Shown: piece by piece, positions 1 through 8,331 of the stretch
Layout: every line of letters starts with the position of its first letter
How positions within the stretch are numbered: position 1 is the stretch's first letter
Source: CAZWUL01 sp964636625
Lineage (GTDB): Bacteria > Atribacterota > Phoenicimicrobiia > Phoenicimicrobiales > Stramentimicrobiaceae
NCBI GenBank assembly: GCA_964636625.1
Contig: CAZWUL010000018.1
Location: 1-22,340 of the forward strand
Reading direction: 5' to 3'
DNA: 22,340 bases
Notes under the pieces: model-generated
What the model was told of the DNA's origin: nothing
The model's database searches: none
Seen by the model: the letters and a program-made list of their open reading frames with translations, nothing else
Translations under genes and position numbers: made by a program

Positions 1-71
1 AATAAAATTATTTTTAATACCCAGTATTACAACATTCCATCCTTGCAATCTTGCAACCAAAGGTATTTTCG

Positions 72-111
72 TCAGGGGAATAACTTCCCCTGAAACCCTT
101 TAATTTTTTTT
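72..111 (+). terminator. Terminator-like hairpin upstream of rnpB
   Basis: A perfect 9-bp stem, TCAGGGGAA (72-80) with TTCCCCTGA (85-93), closes a 4-nt loop and is followed by a T-rich stretch at 99-111. It could end transcription of a gene lying left of the window, but the T-tract starts several bases after the stem, so function is uncertain. The same stem core, TCAGGGGA/TCCCCTGA, recurs after ftsZ at 16468-16490. No convincing gene is seen in 1-161; one frame is open up to a TAA at about 103 but shows nothing recognisable. Confidence 0.45.
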
Positions 112-161
112 CTAATTTCTGGTAATATAAATATAGTAGATAAGATAGGCTTATCCACTAA

Positions 162-528
162 TGACAAGTGAATCAGGTAATCGCGGACTGCTGTTTGCAG
201 TCTGAGGAAAGTCCGAGCTCCATAGGGCAGAGCGCTGGGTAACACCCAGTGGGGGTGACCCCGGGAAAGTGCTACAGAAAATAAACAGCCGTTCCGGCAA
301 TGGTGAAAAGGCAGGGTAAGAGCCTACCAGTTATTGGGTGACCAATAAGCTTAGTAAACCCCGCTTGGAGCAAGATCAAGAAGGAAACAAGTAGTGGCCC
401 GCTATCCGTTTCCGGGTAGATTGCTTGAGATATAAGGTAACTTATATCCTAGATAGATGATTACCACATTATGTTTTCTTTTTTTTGAGAAACATAATGA
501 CAGAACTCGGCTTATGATTTACTTGTCA
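162..528 (+). ncRNA. rnpB: RNase P RNA, bacterial A type
   Basis: This is the catalytic RNA of RNase P, which trims the 5' leader from pre-tRNAs. The conserved block GAGGAAAGTCCGAGCTC (204-220) and its 3' partner ACAGAACTCGGCTTAT (500-515) can form the universal P4 helix. Relative to the common CCGGG/CCCGG pairing it carries a compensated CCGAG/CTCGG change, which supports a working helix. The central block with GAGCAAGATCAAGAAGGAAA, the GTAGTGGCCCGCTA stretch and ATAGATGATTACCAC are all present. The ends are set by the P1 pairing of TGACAAGTGAATCA (162-175) with TGATTTACTTGTCA (515-528), which includes one G-U pair. The overall arrangement is A type, not Bacillus B type. An extra hairpin (467-499) with a T8 run in its loop sits just before the final conserved block. 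Confidence 0.95.
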
Positions 529-529
529 G

Positions 530-572
530 AAAAAGAGACATCCCATTTATTATATGGTATGTCTCTTTTTTA
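530..572 (+). terminator. Intrinsic terminator of rnpB
   Basis: AAAAAGAGACAT (530-541) pairs perfectly with ATGTCTCTTTTT (559-570), and the right arm doubles as the U-tract. An inner CCAT/ATGG pairing extends the stem. It starts one or two bases after the P1 helix of RNase P RNA, as expected for release of that transcript. The A-run on the left arm would also let it work on the opposite strand. Confidence 0.9.
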
Positions 573-696
573 GTTTTAATAAGAAGATAGAAAAGTATAT
601 AACTGACAGCAATTTCCCTCACTATTAGTCTTGTCCTAATTTCATCTGTCCTGAAAACTTTAACCATAAATCATATTTCATAGAATATTTACAAAT

Positions 697-772
697 CTTT
701 TCTAATAATTTTTTAAAATTATCAAAAAATTTTTACAAAAAAGAGGATTTTTTTACTCAAATGTAGTATACT
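697..772 (+). promoter_or_regulatory. Probable promoter of mraZ and the dcw cluster
   Basis: TATACT (767-772) is a good -10 hexamer 39 bp before the mraZ start. No convincing -35 is seen at 16-18 bp (the best candidates are around 744-750). A strongly A/T-rich tract at about 697-742 could act as an UP-like element. Initiation would fall near 779, so the transcript would begin at the first of the three AAGTGG repeats. No gene is seen between the rnpB terminator and here; the longest minus-strand ATG ORF I noticed is 18 codons. Confidence 0.45.
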
Positions 773-779
773 ATATATG

Positions 780-806
780 TAAGTGGAGGAAAGTGGAGGA
801 AAGTGG
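780..806 (+). promoter_or_regulatory. Triple MraZ box (operator)
   Basis: Three direct repeats of (T/A)AAGTGG at 780-786, 790-796 and 800-806 have an exact 10-bp period with AGG spacers. This closely matches the repeats I recall as MraZ binding sites in Mollicutes (AAAGTG[T/G], three copies, 3-nt spacers) and the 10-bp period of TGGG repeats bound by E. coli MraZ. They lie between the promoter and the mraZ start. The spacers create the Shine-Dalgarno sequence GGAGG (785-789 and 795-799), so operator and ribosome binding site overlap. Autorepression or autoregulation by the adjacent mraZ product is the natural reading. Confidence 0.75.
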
Positions 807-810
807 CAAA

Positions 811-1254
811 ATGATGTTTTTAGGCCAATATGAACATTCATTGGATAAAAAAGGAAGAATAATAATGCCTTCCAGCTTTCGGGAAGAGTTGGGTGATACA
901 TTTATTATAACTTTTGGGCTGGACAAATGCCTTTTTGTTTATCCGATGGAAGAATGGAAAAAATTAGCCAGTAGTCTCCAAGAGCTACCTTTAGGCAAGA
1001 AGGATACCAGAGCTTTTAAAAGAACATTGGCCTCCAGGGCTCTGGTAAGTCATTTTGACCAGCAGGGCAGGGTAGTAATTTCCAAACACTTAAGAGATTA
1101 TGCAGAAATTACTAAAAATGTCATTATTATAGGTGTTTTTGAACGCATTGAAATATGGGATTTTGAAAAATGGAAAGGTTATGCGACCGACATCGAAGAT
1201 TCCTATGAGGACATTGCTGAACGTATCTATGAAAAAGAAGGACATGATTCGTAA
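811..1254 (+). CDS. mraZ: Transcriptional regulator MraZ
   Basis: MraZ is a DNA-binding protein of the SpoVT-AbrB superfamily that forms ring-shaped oligomers and controls the dcw promoter. The 147 residues hold two MraZ domains, each with the DxxGR signature: DKKGR at residues 12-16 and DQQGR at 83-87. The opening MFLGQYEHSLDKKGR is typical of the family, and total length is close to the roughly 143 aa of Bacillus MraZ. I chose ATG 811, which has GGAGG at 795-799 with an 11-nt spacing; ATG 814 is equally consistent with homologues. A GTG at 793 lies within the operator and RBS and is unlikely. The stop overlaps the rsmH start by one base (TAATG), suggesting translational coupling. It is the first gene of the cluster, directly behind its putative operator. 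Confidence 0.95.
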   Translation: MMFLGQYEHSLDKKGRIIMPSSFREELGDTFIITFGLDKCLFVYPMEEWKKLASSLQELPLGKKDTRAFKRTLASRALVSHFDQQGRVVISKHLRDYAEITKNVIIIGVFERIEIWDFEKWKGYATDIEDSYEDIAERIYEKEGHDS

Positions 1255-2189
1255 TGTATTTTCACACACCAGTTATGTGTTCACAGGTGTTAAATTATCT
1301 GGTTACAAAAAAAAATGGAGTTTACCTTGATTGCACATTAGGAGGAGGTGGTCATTCAAAGGAAATATTAAAAAAGATTTATCCCGAGGGTTTGCTTATT
1401 GGTCTGGATCAGGATATAGAGGCGTTGGAGTTTGCTCGAGAAAGATTGCAGATATACCAGGATAGAACTATTTTGGTTAAAAGTAATTTCAGAGAACTAA
1501 AACTGTTACTACAGGAGCTAAGGTGCAAAAACATTACCGGAATATTGTTTGATTTAGGCTTATCTTCTCATCAACTGGAGAACAAAACCAGGGGTTTTAG
1601 TTTTCAGAAAGACAGTCATTTAGACATGAGGATGGATTTCAGCCAGGAAACTGATGCCTGTTTTATAGTAAATAAATATTCGGAAAAAGACTTATGGGAA
1701 TTATTTAGTAAATATGGGGAAGAAAGATTTTCTCGAACAATTGCCAGGATGATTGTAAAAGAAAGAAAAAAAGAACCGATTACGGCTACTGAACACCTGG
1801 CAAAACTGGTTACAGATGTATATGCCAGGCATAAAATAAGTAGGTGGCGCATACATCCTGCCACGAGAGTATTTCAAGCATTAAGAATTGAAGTAAATAA
1901 TGAGTTGAATATATTAAAACAGGCACTAGAAGAAGCTGTTAGTGTATTAGAACCGCAGGGAAGAATCTGTATTATTTCTTATCATTCTCTGGAAGACAGA
2001 ATAGCAAAACATATCTTTAAAAATTTAGCAAAGAAGGAGAGTATTGTGTTGAATGGATATGGAGTAAAAATATTATCAAAAAAACCAATTTATCCTTCCG
2101 AGAATGAAGTCAGGGAGAACCGCAGAGCTAGGAGTGCAAAAATGAGAGTTGCTGAAAAAATATTTTCAGAGGAAGTGTCCAGAAAATGA
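1254..2189 (+). CDS. rsmH: 16S rRNA (cytosine(1402)-N(4))-methyltransferase RsmH
   Basis: RsmH (formerly MraW) transfers a methyl group from S-adenosylmethionine to N4 of C1402 in the decoding centre of 16S rRNA. At 311 aa it has normal length. The N-terminal HTPVMCSQVLNYL is characteristic. The SAM-binding motif I is LDCTLGGGGHS (residues 25-35), followed by GLDQDIEAL. Further family blocks are DLGLSSHQLE, GFSFQKDSHLDMRMD, a helical insert rich in charged residues, and YHSLEDRIAKHIF. It begins on the last base of the mraZ stop and ends with ATGA shared with the next gene. It occupies the standard second position in dcw clusters, although its substrate is ribosomal and not a cell-wall component. 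Confidence 0.97.
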   Translation: MYFHTPVMCSQVLNYLVTKKNGVYLDCTLGGGGHSKEILKKIYPEGLLIGLDQDIEALEFARERLQIYQDRTILVKSNFRELKLLLQELRCKNITGILFDLGLSSHQLENKTRGFSFQKDSHLDMRMDFSQETDACFIVNKYSEKDLWELFSKYGEERFSRTIARMIVKERKKEPITATEHLAKLVTDVYARHKISRWRIHPATRVFQALRIEVNNELNILKQALEEAVSVLEPQGRICIISYHSLEDRIAKHIFKNLAKKESIVLNGYGVKILSKKPIYPSENEVRENRRARSAKMRVAEKIFSEEVSRK

Positions 2190-2629
2190 AAGATATTATC
2201 TTAATTGAAGAAAATATACAATTTCAGGAGAAAAATCATAAAATATCACTGTCTCTTTTTCTGTTCATTATTGTAATGATTAGTCTGTTAGTTATATTTT
2301 ATATATGTAGTAATATTATGTTGATGAAATTAGGATACCAATCATTGGAACTGGAGCAAAAACGAGAGCAGTTATTAGCAGAAAATGCTCAGTTGGAATA
2401 TTCGGTAGAATGCTTATCTTCTTTGACCAGGATTGAAAGGATAGCATCACAAGAATTGGGTATGAAGCGGCCAGGGAAAATAGAGTTTATTGCCATGGTT
2501 CCTGCCGGAATAAATAGTAATTCAGTAATTGCCGAACAACATACAGAAGAAAGAGAAACCGCTTATTTAGAAGCAGGTAGTTTCTTGAGAGAATTTGCTA
2601 ATTTAAATATTTTTAGAAATCATATGTAG
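2186..2629 (+). CDS. ftsL: FtsL-like septum protein (FtsL/DivIC family)
   Basis: This is a 147-aa bitopic membrane protein. A short cytoplasmic N-terminus (about residues 1-19) precedes one membrane segment (about 20-42, very rich in L, I, F and V), then a coiled-coil region with regular L/E/Q heptads (about 50-80) and the motif RIERIASQELGMKRPGKIEFI typical of the family. FtsL proteins form a complex with FtsQ/DivIB and FtsB/DivIC that activates FtsW-FtsI. The tail after about residue 105 is polar and longer than usual and shows no recognisable motif. It overlaps rsmH by 4 bp (ATGA) and precedes ftsI, the usual location. Sequence identity within this family is low, so the call rests on topology, the coiled coil and position. 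Confidence 0.85.
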   Translation: MKDIILIEENIQFQEKNHKISLSLFLFIIVMISLLVIFYICSNIMLMKLGYQSLELEQKREQLLAENAQLEYSVECLSSLTRIERIASQELGMKRPGKIEFIAMVPAGINSNSVIAEQHTEERETAYLEAGSFLREFANLNIFRNHM

Positions 2630-2664
2630 AATTATTATACATCTTAACAGGTGGAGCAATTATT

Positions 2665-4347
2665 TTGTTTGAGTTGGTTGAAAAAAGAAAAAGAATCCAT
2701 CTTTTAATAATCGTATTTATTATTATTTTTTTAACATTGATTTACCGTCTATTTCAAATACAGGTTGTAGAGGGCAGTAAACTCACTGAACTTGCCCGGA
2801 AAGGACATGTTTTCTCGTATGTTCTTGATGGCAAGAGAGGAACTATTTTTGACCGAAATTTAAAAAGGTTAGCAGTAAATGTAGATGCAAAATCATTATT
2901 TGCCATGCCTTATCAGGTAGTAAATGGAGATGAGGTATCCAGATTATTAGCAGAAAAAATAGATGTTGGATATTCACAGATAAGAGAACAGCTTGAGAAG
3001 GAAAGATACTTTGTCTGGATAAAGAGAAAATTATCCCAGGATAGCTATAGAGAAATACAGGACATGGGCTTGGAAGGATTTGATTTTGTCACTGAGAGTA
3101 CAAGGTATTATCCTAAAGAAAATCTTGCTGCTAATATTCTCGGTTTTGTTGGTGTTGATAATCAGGGGCTGGAAGGACTGGAGTCATATTTTGATGATGA
3201 ACTTAAAGGATTACCAGGGCTGGTTGTTATGGAAAGGGATGCCTCTGGTGGTAAAATACCGTTAAGCATAGAACAGATGCAACCTTCCCAGGATGGTAAT
3301 TCTTTAGTATTGACAATAGACGAAGTTATTCAATATATCACCGAAGAAGCTTTAGCTAAAGCTTATAAACAATACCGCCCCGAATCCGCAGTTGCAATAG
3401 TAGTAAAACCAAAAACAGGAGAAATATTAAGTATGGCGGTAAAGCCAACTTACGACTTGAATAATTTTCAGCATTCGCCGAAAGATTACTGGAAGAATCG
3501 TGCTATTACTGATAATTATGAGCCAGGGTCAACTTTCAAAATATTTACTATCGCAACTGCCCTGGAAAATAATTATGCCAGCCTTTCAGATCGGTTTAAT
3601 TGCAAAGGCTGGATTAGATATCATGGAACTGTTATCAGGGATATTGACCCCCATGGTCCCCAGGATTTGATCGATATTGTGAAAAATTCTTGCAATGTTG
3701 GGTTAATTGAAGTAGGCACTCGAATGGATGAAAATATATTTGCTGAATCATTAAGAAATTTTGGTTTTGGAGAAGAAACAGGCATAGATTTACCAGGTGA
3801 AAGCCCTGGTTTATTCAGGCCGGTTGCTCAATGGTCTAAGATTTCTATTGCCTCTTTATCTATAGGCCAGGAAATATCTGTAACCCCGCTTCAACTGGTG
3901 ATGGCAACAGCAGCAATTGCCAATAACGGTATTTTGATGAAGCCATTAATAGTAAAAAAGGTTATTGATTCGGAGTATAATGTAATTAGCAACTATGAAC
4001 CTGAACAGATACGGCAGGTGATTTCTCCGGGTACAGCAAATACAATGTTGGGTATTTTACAGGAAGTGGTTGATGATGGTACTGGCAGCAGGGCAAAGTT
4101 GCAGAATTATACTGCTGCTGGAAAGACAGGCACTTCACAAAAATTTGATTTTTCATTAGGAAGGTATTCTAATGAAAAATTTACTTCCTGGTTTGTGGGT
4201 TTTGCTCCAAGCCACGAGGCAGAAATTGCTATCCTGGTTATGCTGGATGAGCCTAAAGGGAGTTATTATGGAGGAACAGTAGCAGCACCTGTTTTTCAGG
4301 AGATTGCCTCGAAAGCACTTCCTTATCTCTCAATTCCTCCTGAGTAA
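2665..4347 (+). CDS. ftsI: Septal transpeptidase, penicillin-binding protein FtsI (class B PBP)
   Basis: This class B PBP forms the peptide cross-links of septal peptidoglycan with FtsW. It has 560 aa. One membrane anchor lies at about residues 11-31, followed by the dimerisation/pedestal domain with the GKRGTIFDRN motif (about 57-66). The transpeptidase domain has all three active-site motifs: STFK with nucleophile Ser289 and Lys292, SCN at 342-344, and KTG at 487-489. No PASTA repeats follow, unlike Firmicute SpoVD or PBP2x. The start is TTG 2665, supported by AGGTGGA at 2649-2655 with 9-nt spacing and by the absence of a better ATG before the membrane anchor. A 35-bp gap separates it from ftsL. 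A spoVD-like specialised role cannot be excluded but nothing else here suggests sporulation. Confidence 0.93.
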   Translation: MFELVEKRKRIHLLIIVFIIIFLTLIYRLFQIQVVEGSKLTELARKGHVFSYVLDGKRGTIFDRNLKRLAVNVDAKSLFAMPYQVVNGDEVSRLLAEKIDVGYSQIREQLEKERYFVWIKRKLSQDSYREIQDMGLEGFDFVTESTRYYPKENLAANILGFVGVDNQGLEGLESYFDDELKGLPGLVVMERDASGGKIPLSIEQMQPSQDGNSLVLTIDEVIQYITEEALAKAYKQYRPESAVAIVVKPKTGEILSMAVKPTYDLNNFQHSPKDYWKNRAITDNYEPGSTFKIFTIATALENNYASLSDRFNCKGWIRYHGTVIRDIDPHGPQDLIDIVKNSCNVGLIEVGTRMDENIFAESLRNFGFGEETGIDLPGESPGLFRPVAQWSKISIASLSIGQEISVTPLQLVMATAAIANNGILMKPLIVKKVIDSEYNVISNYEPEQIRQVISPGTANTMLGILQEVVDDGTGSRAKLQNYTAAGKTGTSQKFDFSLGRYSNEKFTSWFVGFAPSHEAEIAILVMLDEPKGSYYGGTVAAPVFQEIASKALPYLSIPPE

Positions 4348-4360
4348 AAAACTGAAAATT

Positions 4361-4432
4361 ATTTTACTTTTTGAGAGATATTCAGTAAGATATTCCTTGA
4401 ATGTTTACAGTAAGTAAAATCCATAATAAAGA
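4361..4432 (+). promoter_or_regulatory. Repeat-rich ftsI-murE intergenic region, possible promoter
   Basis: This stretch of the 102-bp gap holds an inverted repeat, ATTTTACTT (4361-4369) and AAGTAAAAT (4412-4420), and a direct repeat of AGATATTC at 4376-4383 and 4388-4395 (12-bp period). TTTACA at 4404-4409 with TAAAGA at 4427-4432 (17 bp apart) could be a weak promoter for murE onward. The gap is unusually long for this cluster. No T-tract follows the outer repeat, so it does not look like a terminator. Confidence 0.25.
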
Positions 4433-4449
4433 TTTAAGAGGAAAACCAG

Positions 4450-5946
4450 GTGAATTTATCAGAATTAATTGAAGATTTAAATATAGATAAAATCAATGGC
4501 AAAACTGATATTGATATAAAAGGGATATCATCTAATTCAAAGACAGTAAAGGGTTGTTATCTATTTGTATGTATTGAAGGTTTTGTGGTAGATGGGCACA
4601 AATATATTACCGAGGCTATAAAAAATGGAGCCAGTGCGGTTTTACTACAAAAAGATATCCAATTACCAAAAGATATAAGTGTGATAAGGGTTCAAGACAC
4701 CAGAAAAGCGTTGGCATTGTTGGCAAATCGTTATTATGGTTACCCTTCAAGGAAATTAAAATTAATTGGAATTACCGGTACCAATGGTAAAACAACAGTT
4801 GCTTATATGCTAAAGGCTATTCTTGAGGAAGCAAATAAAAAGACCGGACTATTGACAACTGTTGAAAATATCATTGACAATGAATCAGAAGAAACCAAGA
4901 TGACTACCATGGAGTCACTAGATTTACAGAAAGCTTTTTCTAAAATGCTTTCTGCTGGAGCCGAGTATTGTATTATGGAAGTGTCTTCACATTCGCTGAG
5001 CCTGTCTAGAGTTGATGGTTGTGATTTTGATGTGGCAGTTTTTACCAATATCAGTGACGAGCATTTTGAAATCCATAATAATTTTCAAAATTACCTGGAA
5101 AGTAAAAAGAGATTATTTCAATCATTAAACCCTGCAGGAAATAAGATTAATCAAAAAACTGGAATTATTAATTTAGACGAAATTTATGCACAGGAATTTA
5201 TTAATTGTTTTGAGGCAGAGAAGATTACCTATGGAATCGAAAAAGAAGCTATGTTCCGGGCAAGTAATATATTTATTGATATTAAGGAAACCCGTTTTAC
5301 TGCTAAAACTCCAATCGGTGATGTAGAAATATTATTAAAAATGAGTGGTAAATATAATGTTTATAATGCCCTGGCAGCGATGACAGCTGCAGTAAACCAG
5401 GGGATTTCTCTGGAAGTAATAGCCAGGGCTTTCCGAAAATTCCTGGGGGCACCGGGCAGATATAAAATTATTGAATATGGACAGCCATATGCGATAATTA
5501 TTGATTTTGCCCATAATTTTCATGGATTGGAGCATATTTTAAAAACGCTGAGATTATTTCCCCGAAACAAGATTATTACCATCTTTGGTCATGGAGGGGA
5601 AAGAGATAGTCGGGTAAGAGAGAAAATGGGGAAGGTCGTCGGAATGTATAGCGATTACAGTATTATAACTGCTGATAATCCTCGAAGTGAGAGCCTGGAG
5701 AAAATAGCAAGAGAAATTGAAAAGGGATTAAAGGCGGTTAAAAACAGCAATTACCAGGTAATCCTGGATAGATTTCAGGCTATTGAGCATGCCCTCAATA
5801 TTGCTAAAAAAAATGATATAGTTCTTATTGCCGGGAAAGGCCCTGAGAGAGAGCAGGTGTATCATAATAGAATCATATATCATAATGATGAAGAAGTTGT
5901 CTCTGAAATATTAACAGGAAAAGGTGAAAATAGGTGTTTAGATTAA
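4450..5946 (+). CDS. murE: UDP-MurNAc-tripeptide synthetase MurE, meso-diaminopimelate type
   Basis: MurE is a cytoplasmic ATP-dependent ligase adding the third stem residue to UDP-MurNAc-L-Ala-D-Glu. The 498 aa show the three Mur ligase domains: an N-terminal UDP-binding domain (GISSNSKTVKGCYLFV), a central ATPase with P-loop GTNGKT (residues 110-115), and a C-terminal domain. DNPR at residues 409-412 is the established signature of enzymes that add meso-diaminopimelate and not lysine. The lysine expected to be carbamylated lies in ESKKRLF. One oddity is EHFEIH where Mur ligases usually have DHLDxH, a conservative change. The start is GTG 4450 with AGAGGA at 4437-4442 (7-nt spacing). Its 3' end overlaps murF by 13 bp, so the two ligases are probably translationally coupled. 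Confidence 0.96.
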   Translation: MNLSELIEDLNIDKINGKTDIDIKGISSNSKTVKGCYLFVCIEGFVVDGHKYITEAIKNGASAVLLQKDIQLPKDISVIRVQDTRKALALLANRYYGYPSRKLKLIGITGTNGKTTVAYMLKAILEEANKKTGLLTTVENIIDNESEETKMTTMESLDLQKAFSKMLSAGAEYCIMEVSSHSLSLSRVDGCDFDVAVFTNISDEHFEIHNNFQNYLESKKRLFQSLNPAGNKINQKTGIINLDEIYAQEFINCFEAEKITYGIEKEAMFRASNIFIDIKETRFTAKTPIGDVEILLKMSGKYNVYNALAAMTAAVNQGISLEVIARAFRKFLGAPGRYKIIEYGQPYAIIIDFAHNFHGLEHILKTLRLFPRNKIITIFGHGGERDSRVREKMGKVVGMYSDYSIITADNPRSESLEKIAREIEKGLKAVKNSNYQVILDRFQAIEHALNIAKKNDIVLIAGKGPEREQVYHNRIIYHNDEEVVSEILTGKGENRCLD

Positions 5947-7376
5947 GAGATTTAGTAGGAGTAATACCAGGAGCAATACTTTTGGGTGCTCTTGATGCAA
6001 AATGTGAAAATATCTCTATTGATAGCAGGACCATAAAAAAAGGTGAAGTTTTTTTTGCATTGAGGGGAGAAAAATATGATGGCCATAAATTTATTAAAGA
6101 AGCCCTTTCCAAAGGAGCCAGTGCTATCATCCTGGAAAAAAGTTTTTATCAGACACACAAATCTATACATAGCTTAAGTGAAAAAAATATTATTCCAATT
6201 ATATTGGTCGATAACACCTTATCAGCATTACAGTTATGGGCACATCATTATCAATCTATATATAAGCCATTTACTATCTGTATTACCGGGAGTAATGGTA
6301 AGACTACTACCAAAGAAATGGTTGTTCATTTATTAAACTCTAAATATAATGTTTTAAAATCCTGGGGCAATTACAATAATGAAATTGGTGTACCTTTAAC
6401 TCTTCTTGAGTTAAGCCCTCAACATGATGTATTGGTTTTAGAAATGGCTGCTCGTAAATCTGGAGAAATAAGGGAGTTAACAGAGATTGCAAAACCGGAT
6501 ATTGCCATAATTACCAATGTTTGTGAAGCGCATATTGGATTGTTTAAAACCCGGGAAAATATTGCCCATGAGAAATCAGAAATCATTTCAGCGCTTAAGG
6601 ATAAAGGAACTGCCATTCTAAATCGAGATGATTTATATTTTGATTATTTTAAGAATTTTTTGACAGAGCATAATTACTTATTAAGTTATGGGTTTCATGC
6701 AGAAGCCCAATTAAAGGCTGAAAATATATGGCAAGAGAGAGACAAAGGAATTCATTTTGATATTTTATTTGAAGGAGAAAAATATCCTATTTTTCTCCCT
6801 TTATTAGGTAGATTCAATGTCCATAATTTTTTAGCGGCTTTTGCAACAGGAATAAAGATGCATATTCCAGTTGAGGAGATGATTGATAATATATCAAATT
6901 TTTGTTTACCGGAAATGCGTATGGAATATTTATTTCTGGACAGGGGAATAAAATTAATTCAGGACTGCTATAACTCTAATCCTACGGCAGTAAAAGAAGC
7001 CTTAAAAAGTATTGCTGATATCCCCGGAGATAGTTTTAAAGTTGCCGTTCTGGGGGATATGCTGGAACTGGGAGAGCAAACAAATGAATATCATTTAGAA
7101 ATAGGGAAAATAACTGCAAAGCTATCTTTTGATATATTAGTAGGGTTTGGAGATTGTGCAAAATATATTGCTCAGGGGGCTCTGGAGCAGGGAATGGATA
7201 AAGAAAAAGTATATTCTTTTAACAGGACAGAAAAAGATAATATTGTGAATATGATAAAAAAAGAATTACCGGATAATAGTATTGTATTCCTGAAAGGCTC
7301 TCGAGGTATGCAGATGGAAGAAATTGCCAGGAATTTAAAAAGAAAACAAAACGGGGAGAAATCTTACAATGCATAG
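5934..7376 (+). CDS. murF: UDP-MurNAc-tripeptide:D-Ala-D-Ala ligase MurF
   Basis: MurF attaches D-Ala-D-Ala to the UDP-MurNAc tripeptide, completing the cytoplasmic pentapeptide precursor. It has 480 aa, normal for the family. The N-terminal domain carries DSRTIKKGEVFFALRGEKYDGHKFI, typical of MurF. The ATP-binding loop is GSNGKTTTKEM with Lys123 in the P-loop. The family motifs KSWGNYNNEIGVPLTL and TNVCEAHIGLF, and a C-terminal DCYNSNPTAVKEAL block, identify MurF over MurE or MurD. The start is GTG 5934, preceded by AAGGTGA at 5921-5927. It overlaps murE by 13 bp and mraY by 8 bp. The D-Ala-D-Ala ligase gene that would supply its substrate is not in this window. Confidence 0.96.
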   Translation: MFRLRDLVGVIPGAILLGALDAKCENISIDSRTIKKGEVFFALRGEKYDGHKFIKEALSKGASAIILEKSFYQTHKSIHSLSEKNIIPIILVDNTLSALQLWAHHYQSIYKPFTICITGSNGKTTTKEMVVHLLNSKYNVLKSWGNYNNEIGVPLTLLELSPQHDVLVLEMAARKSGEIRELTEIAKPDIAIITNVCEAHIGLFKTRENIAHEKSEIISALKDKGTAILNRDDLYFDYFKNFLTEHNYLLSYGFHAEAQLKAENIWQERDKGIHFDILFEGEKYPIFLPLLGRFNVHNFLAAFATGIKMHIPVEEMIDNISNFCLPEMRMEYLFLDRGIKLIQDCYNSNPTAVKEALKSIADIPGDSFKVAVLGDMLELGEQTNEYHLEIGKITAKLSFDILVGFGDCAKYIAQGALEQGMDKEKVYSFNRTEKDNIVNMIKKELPDNSIVFLKGSRGMQMEEIARNLKRKQNGEKSYNA

Positions 7377-8331
7377 GCTTATAATATCTTTCTTAGTAGC
7401 ATTTTTTTTTCCGATAATCATAACACCATATTTTATAAAAATTCAGAGAAAGTATAATGTAGGGCAGAGGATAAGGCAGGAAGGACCTGATTTGCATCAG
7501 CACAAAATGGGTACCCCAACTATGGGTGGATTGGTAATTTTTTTTTCTATAGCCCTGGCATTACTTTTTTATCGACCGGATGATAATGCTGTTTATGTTG
7601 TTTTTTTGTTGTTATGTGCCTTTGGATTTGTGGGTTTTCTGGATGATTTTATAAAATTTTACAGAGGTAGATCGTTAGGGTTAAAAGCAAGAACAAAGTT
7701 AATCATACAGTTTATTATTTGTGCTATATTTTTATTGTGGTTTTTCCGAAATGGTTCTATTAGTCAAACAATAATAGTACCTTTTGTGAAAAATTATCTT
7801 AATATATCAAAAATGGCTTATATACCGTTTATAATGCTTGTTTTTATCTCTACTACCAATGCGGTGAACCTAACTGACGGTCTGGATGGGCTGGCAACCG
7901 GGTTGATGATAATTGCCCTGCTTGCATTTACAGTAATAGCCTTCAAACAGGGAAAGGGTAATTTGGGAATTTTCTCTTTAATTATACTATTATCATGTGC
8001 TGGATTTTTAATATATAATTTTCACCCGGCAAAAATATTTTTAGGCGATGTAGGTTCATTGGGGTTAGGAGGTGCTCTGGCAGGTATATCTGTAATAACG
8101 GGTACTGAACTTTTTTTAATACTGGTAGGCGGTATTTTTGTTATAGAGACATTGTCGGTAATTATACAGGTTATGTCAATTAAATTTAGACAGAGGCCTA
8201 TTTTTAAAATGAGCCCTTTACACCATCATTTTGAACTTCTAAACTGGCAGGAAGTACATATAGTATTATTATTCTGGGGGATAGGATTATTATTTTCTTT
8301 AATAGGAGTACTTGCTTATCCTTTTTATTAA
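7369..8331 (+). CDS. mraY: Phospho-MurNAc-pentapeptide transferase MraY
   Basis: MraY transfers phospho-MurNAc-pentapeptide from UDP to undecaprenyl phosphate at the inner face of the membrane, making lipid I. The 320-aa polytopic protein has about ten hydrophobic segments. Signature blocks in order are HQHKMGTPTMGGLVIF, the aspartate pair in FLDDFIKF (Asp92-Asp93), NAVNLTDGLDGLATG, FLGDVGSLGLGGALA and the histidine motif PLHHHFEL near the C-terminus. The start is ATG 7369 with GGGGAG at 7353-7358. It overlaps murF by 8 bp. It is followed after 37 bp by ftsW, where most dcw clusters have murD. Confidence 0.97.
   Translation: MHRLIISFLVAFFFPIIITPYFIKIQRKYNVGQRIRQEGPDLHQHKMGTPTMGGLVIFFSIALALLFYRPDDNAVYVVFLLLCAFGFVGFLDDFIKFYRGRSLGLKARTKLIIQFIICAIFLLWFFRNGSISQTIIVPFVKNYLNISKMAYIPFIMLVFISTTNAVNLTDGLDGLATGLMIIALLAFTVIAFKQGKGNLGIFSLIILLSCAGFLIYNFHPAKIFLGDVGSLGLGGALAGISVITGTELFLILVGGIFVIETLSVIIQVMSIKFRQRPIFKMSPLHHHFELLNWQEVHIVLLFWGIGLLFSLIGVLAYPFY

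Noticed and set aside
761..780. NrdR-box-like ACTATATATGTAAG near the mraZ promoter
   Set aside because: It is a poor match, has no second box at 31-32 bp, and is better explained by the -10 region.
793..813. GTG at 793 as the mraZ start
   Set aside because: It lies inside the operator repeats and Shine-Dalgarno, and adds residues not seen in MraZ homologues.
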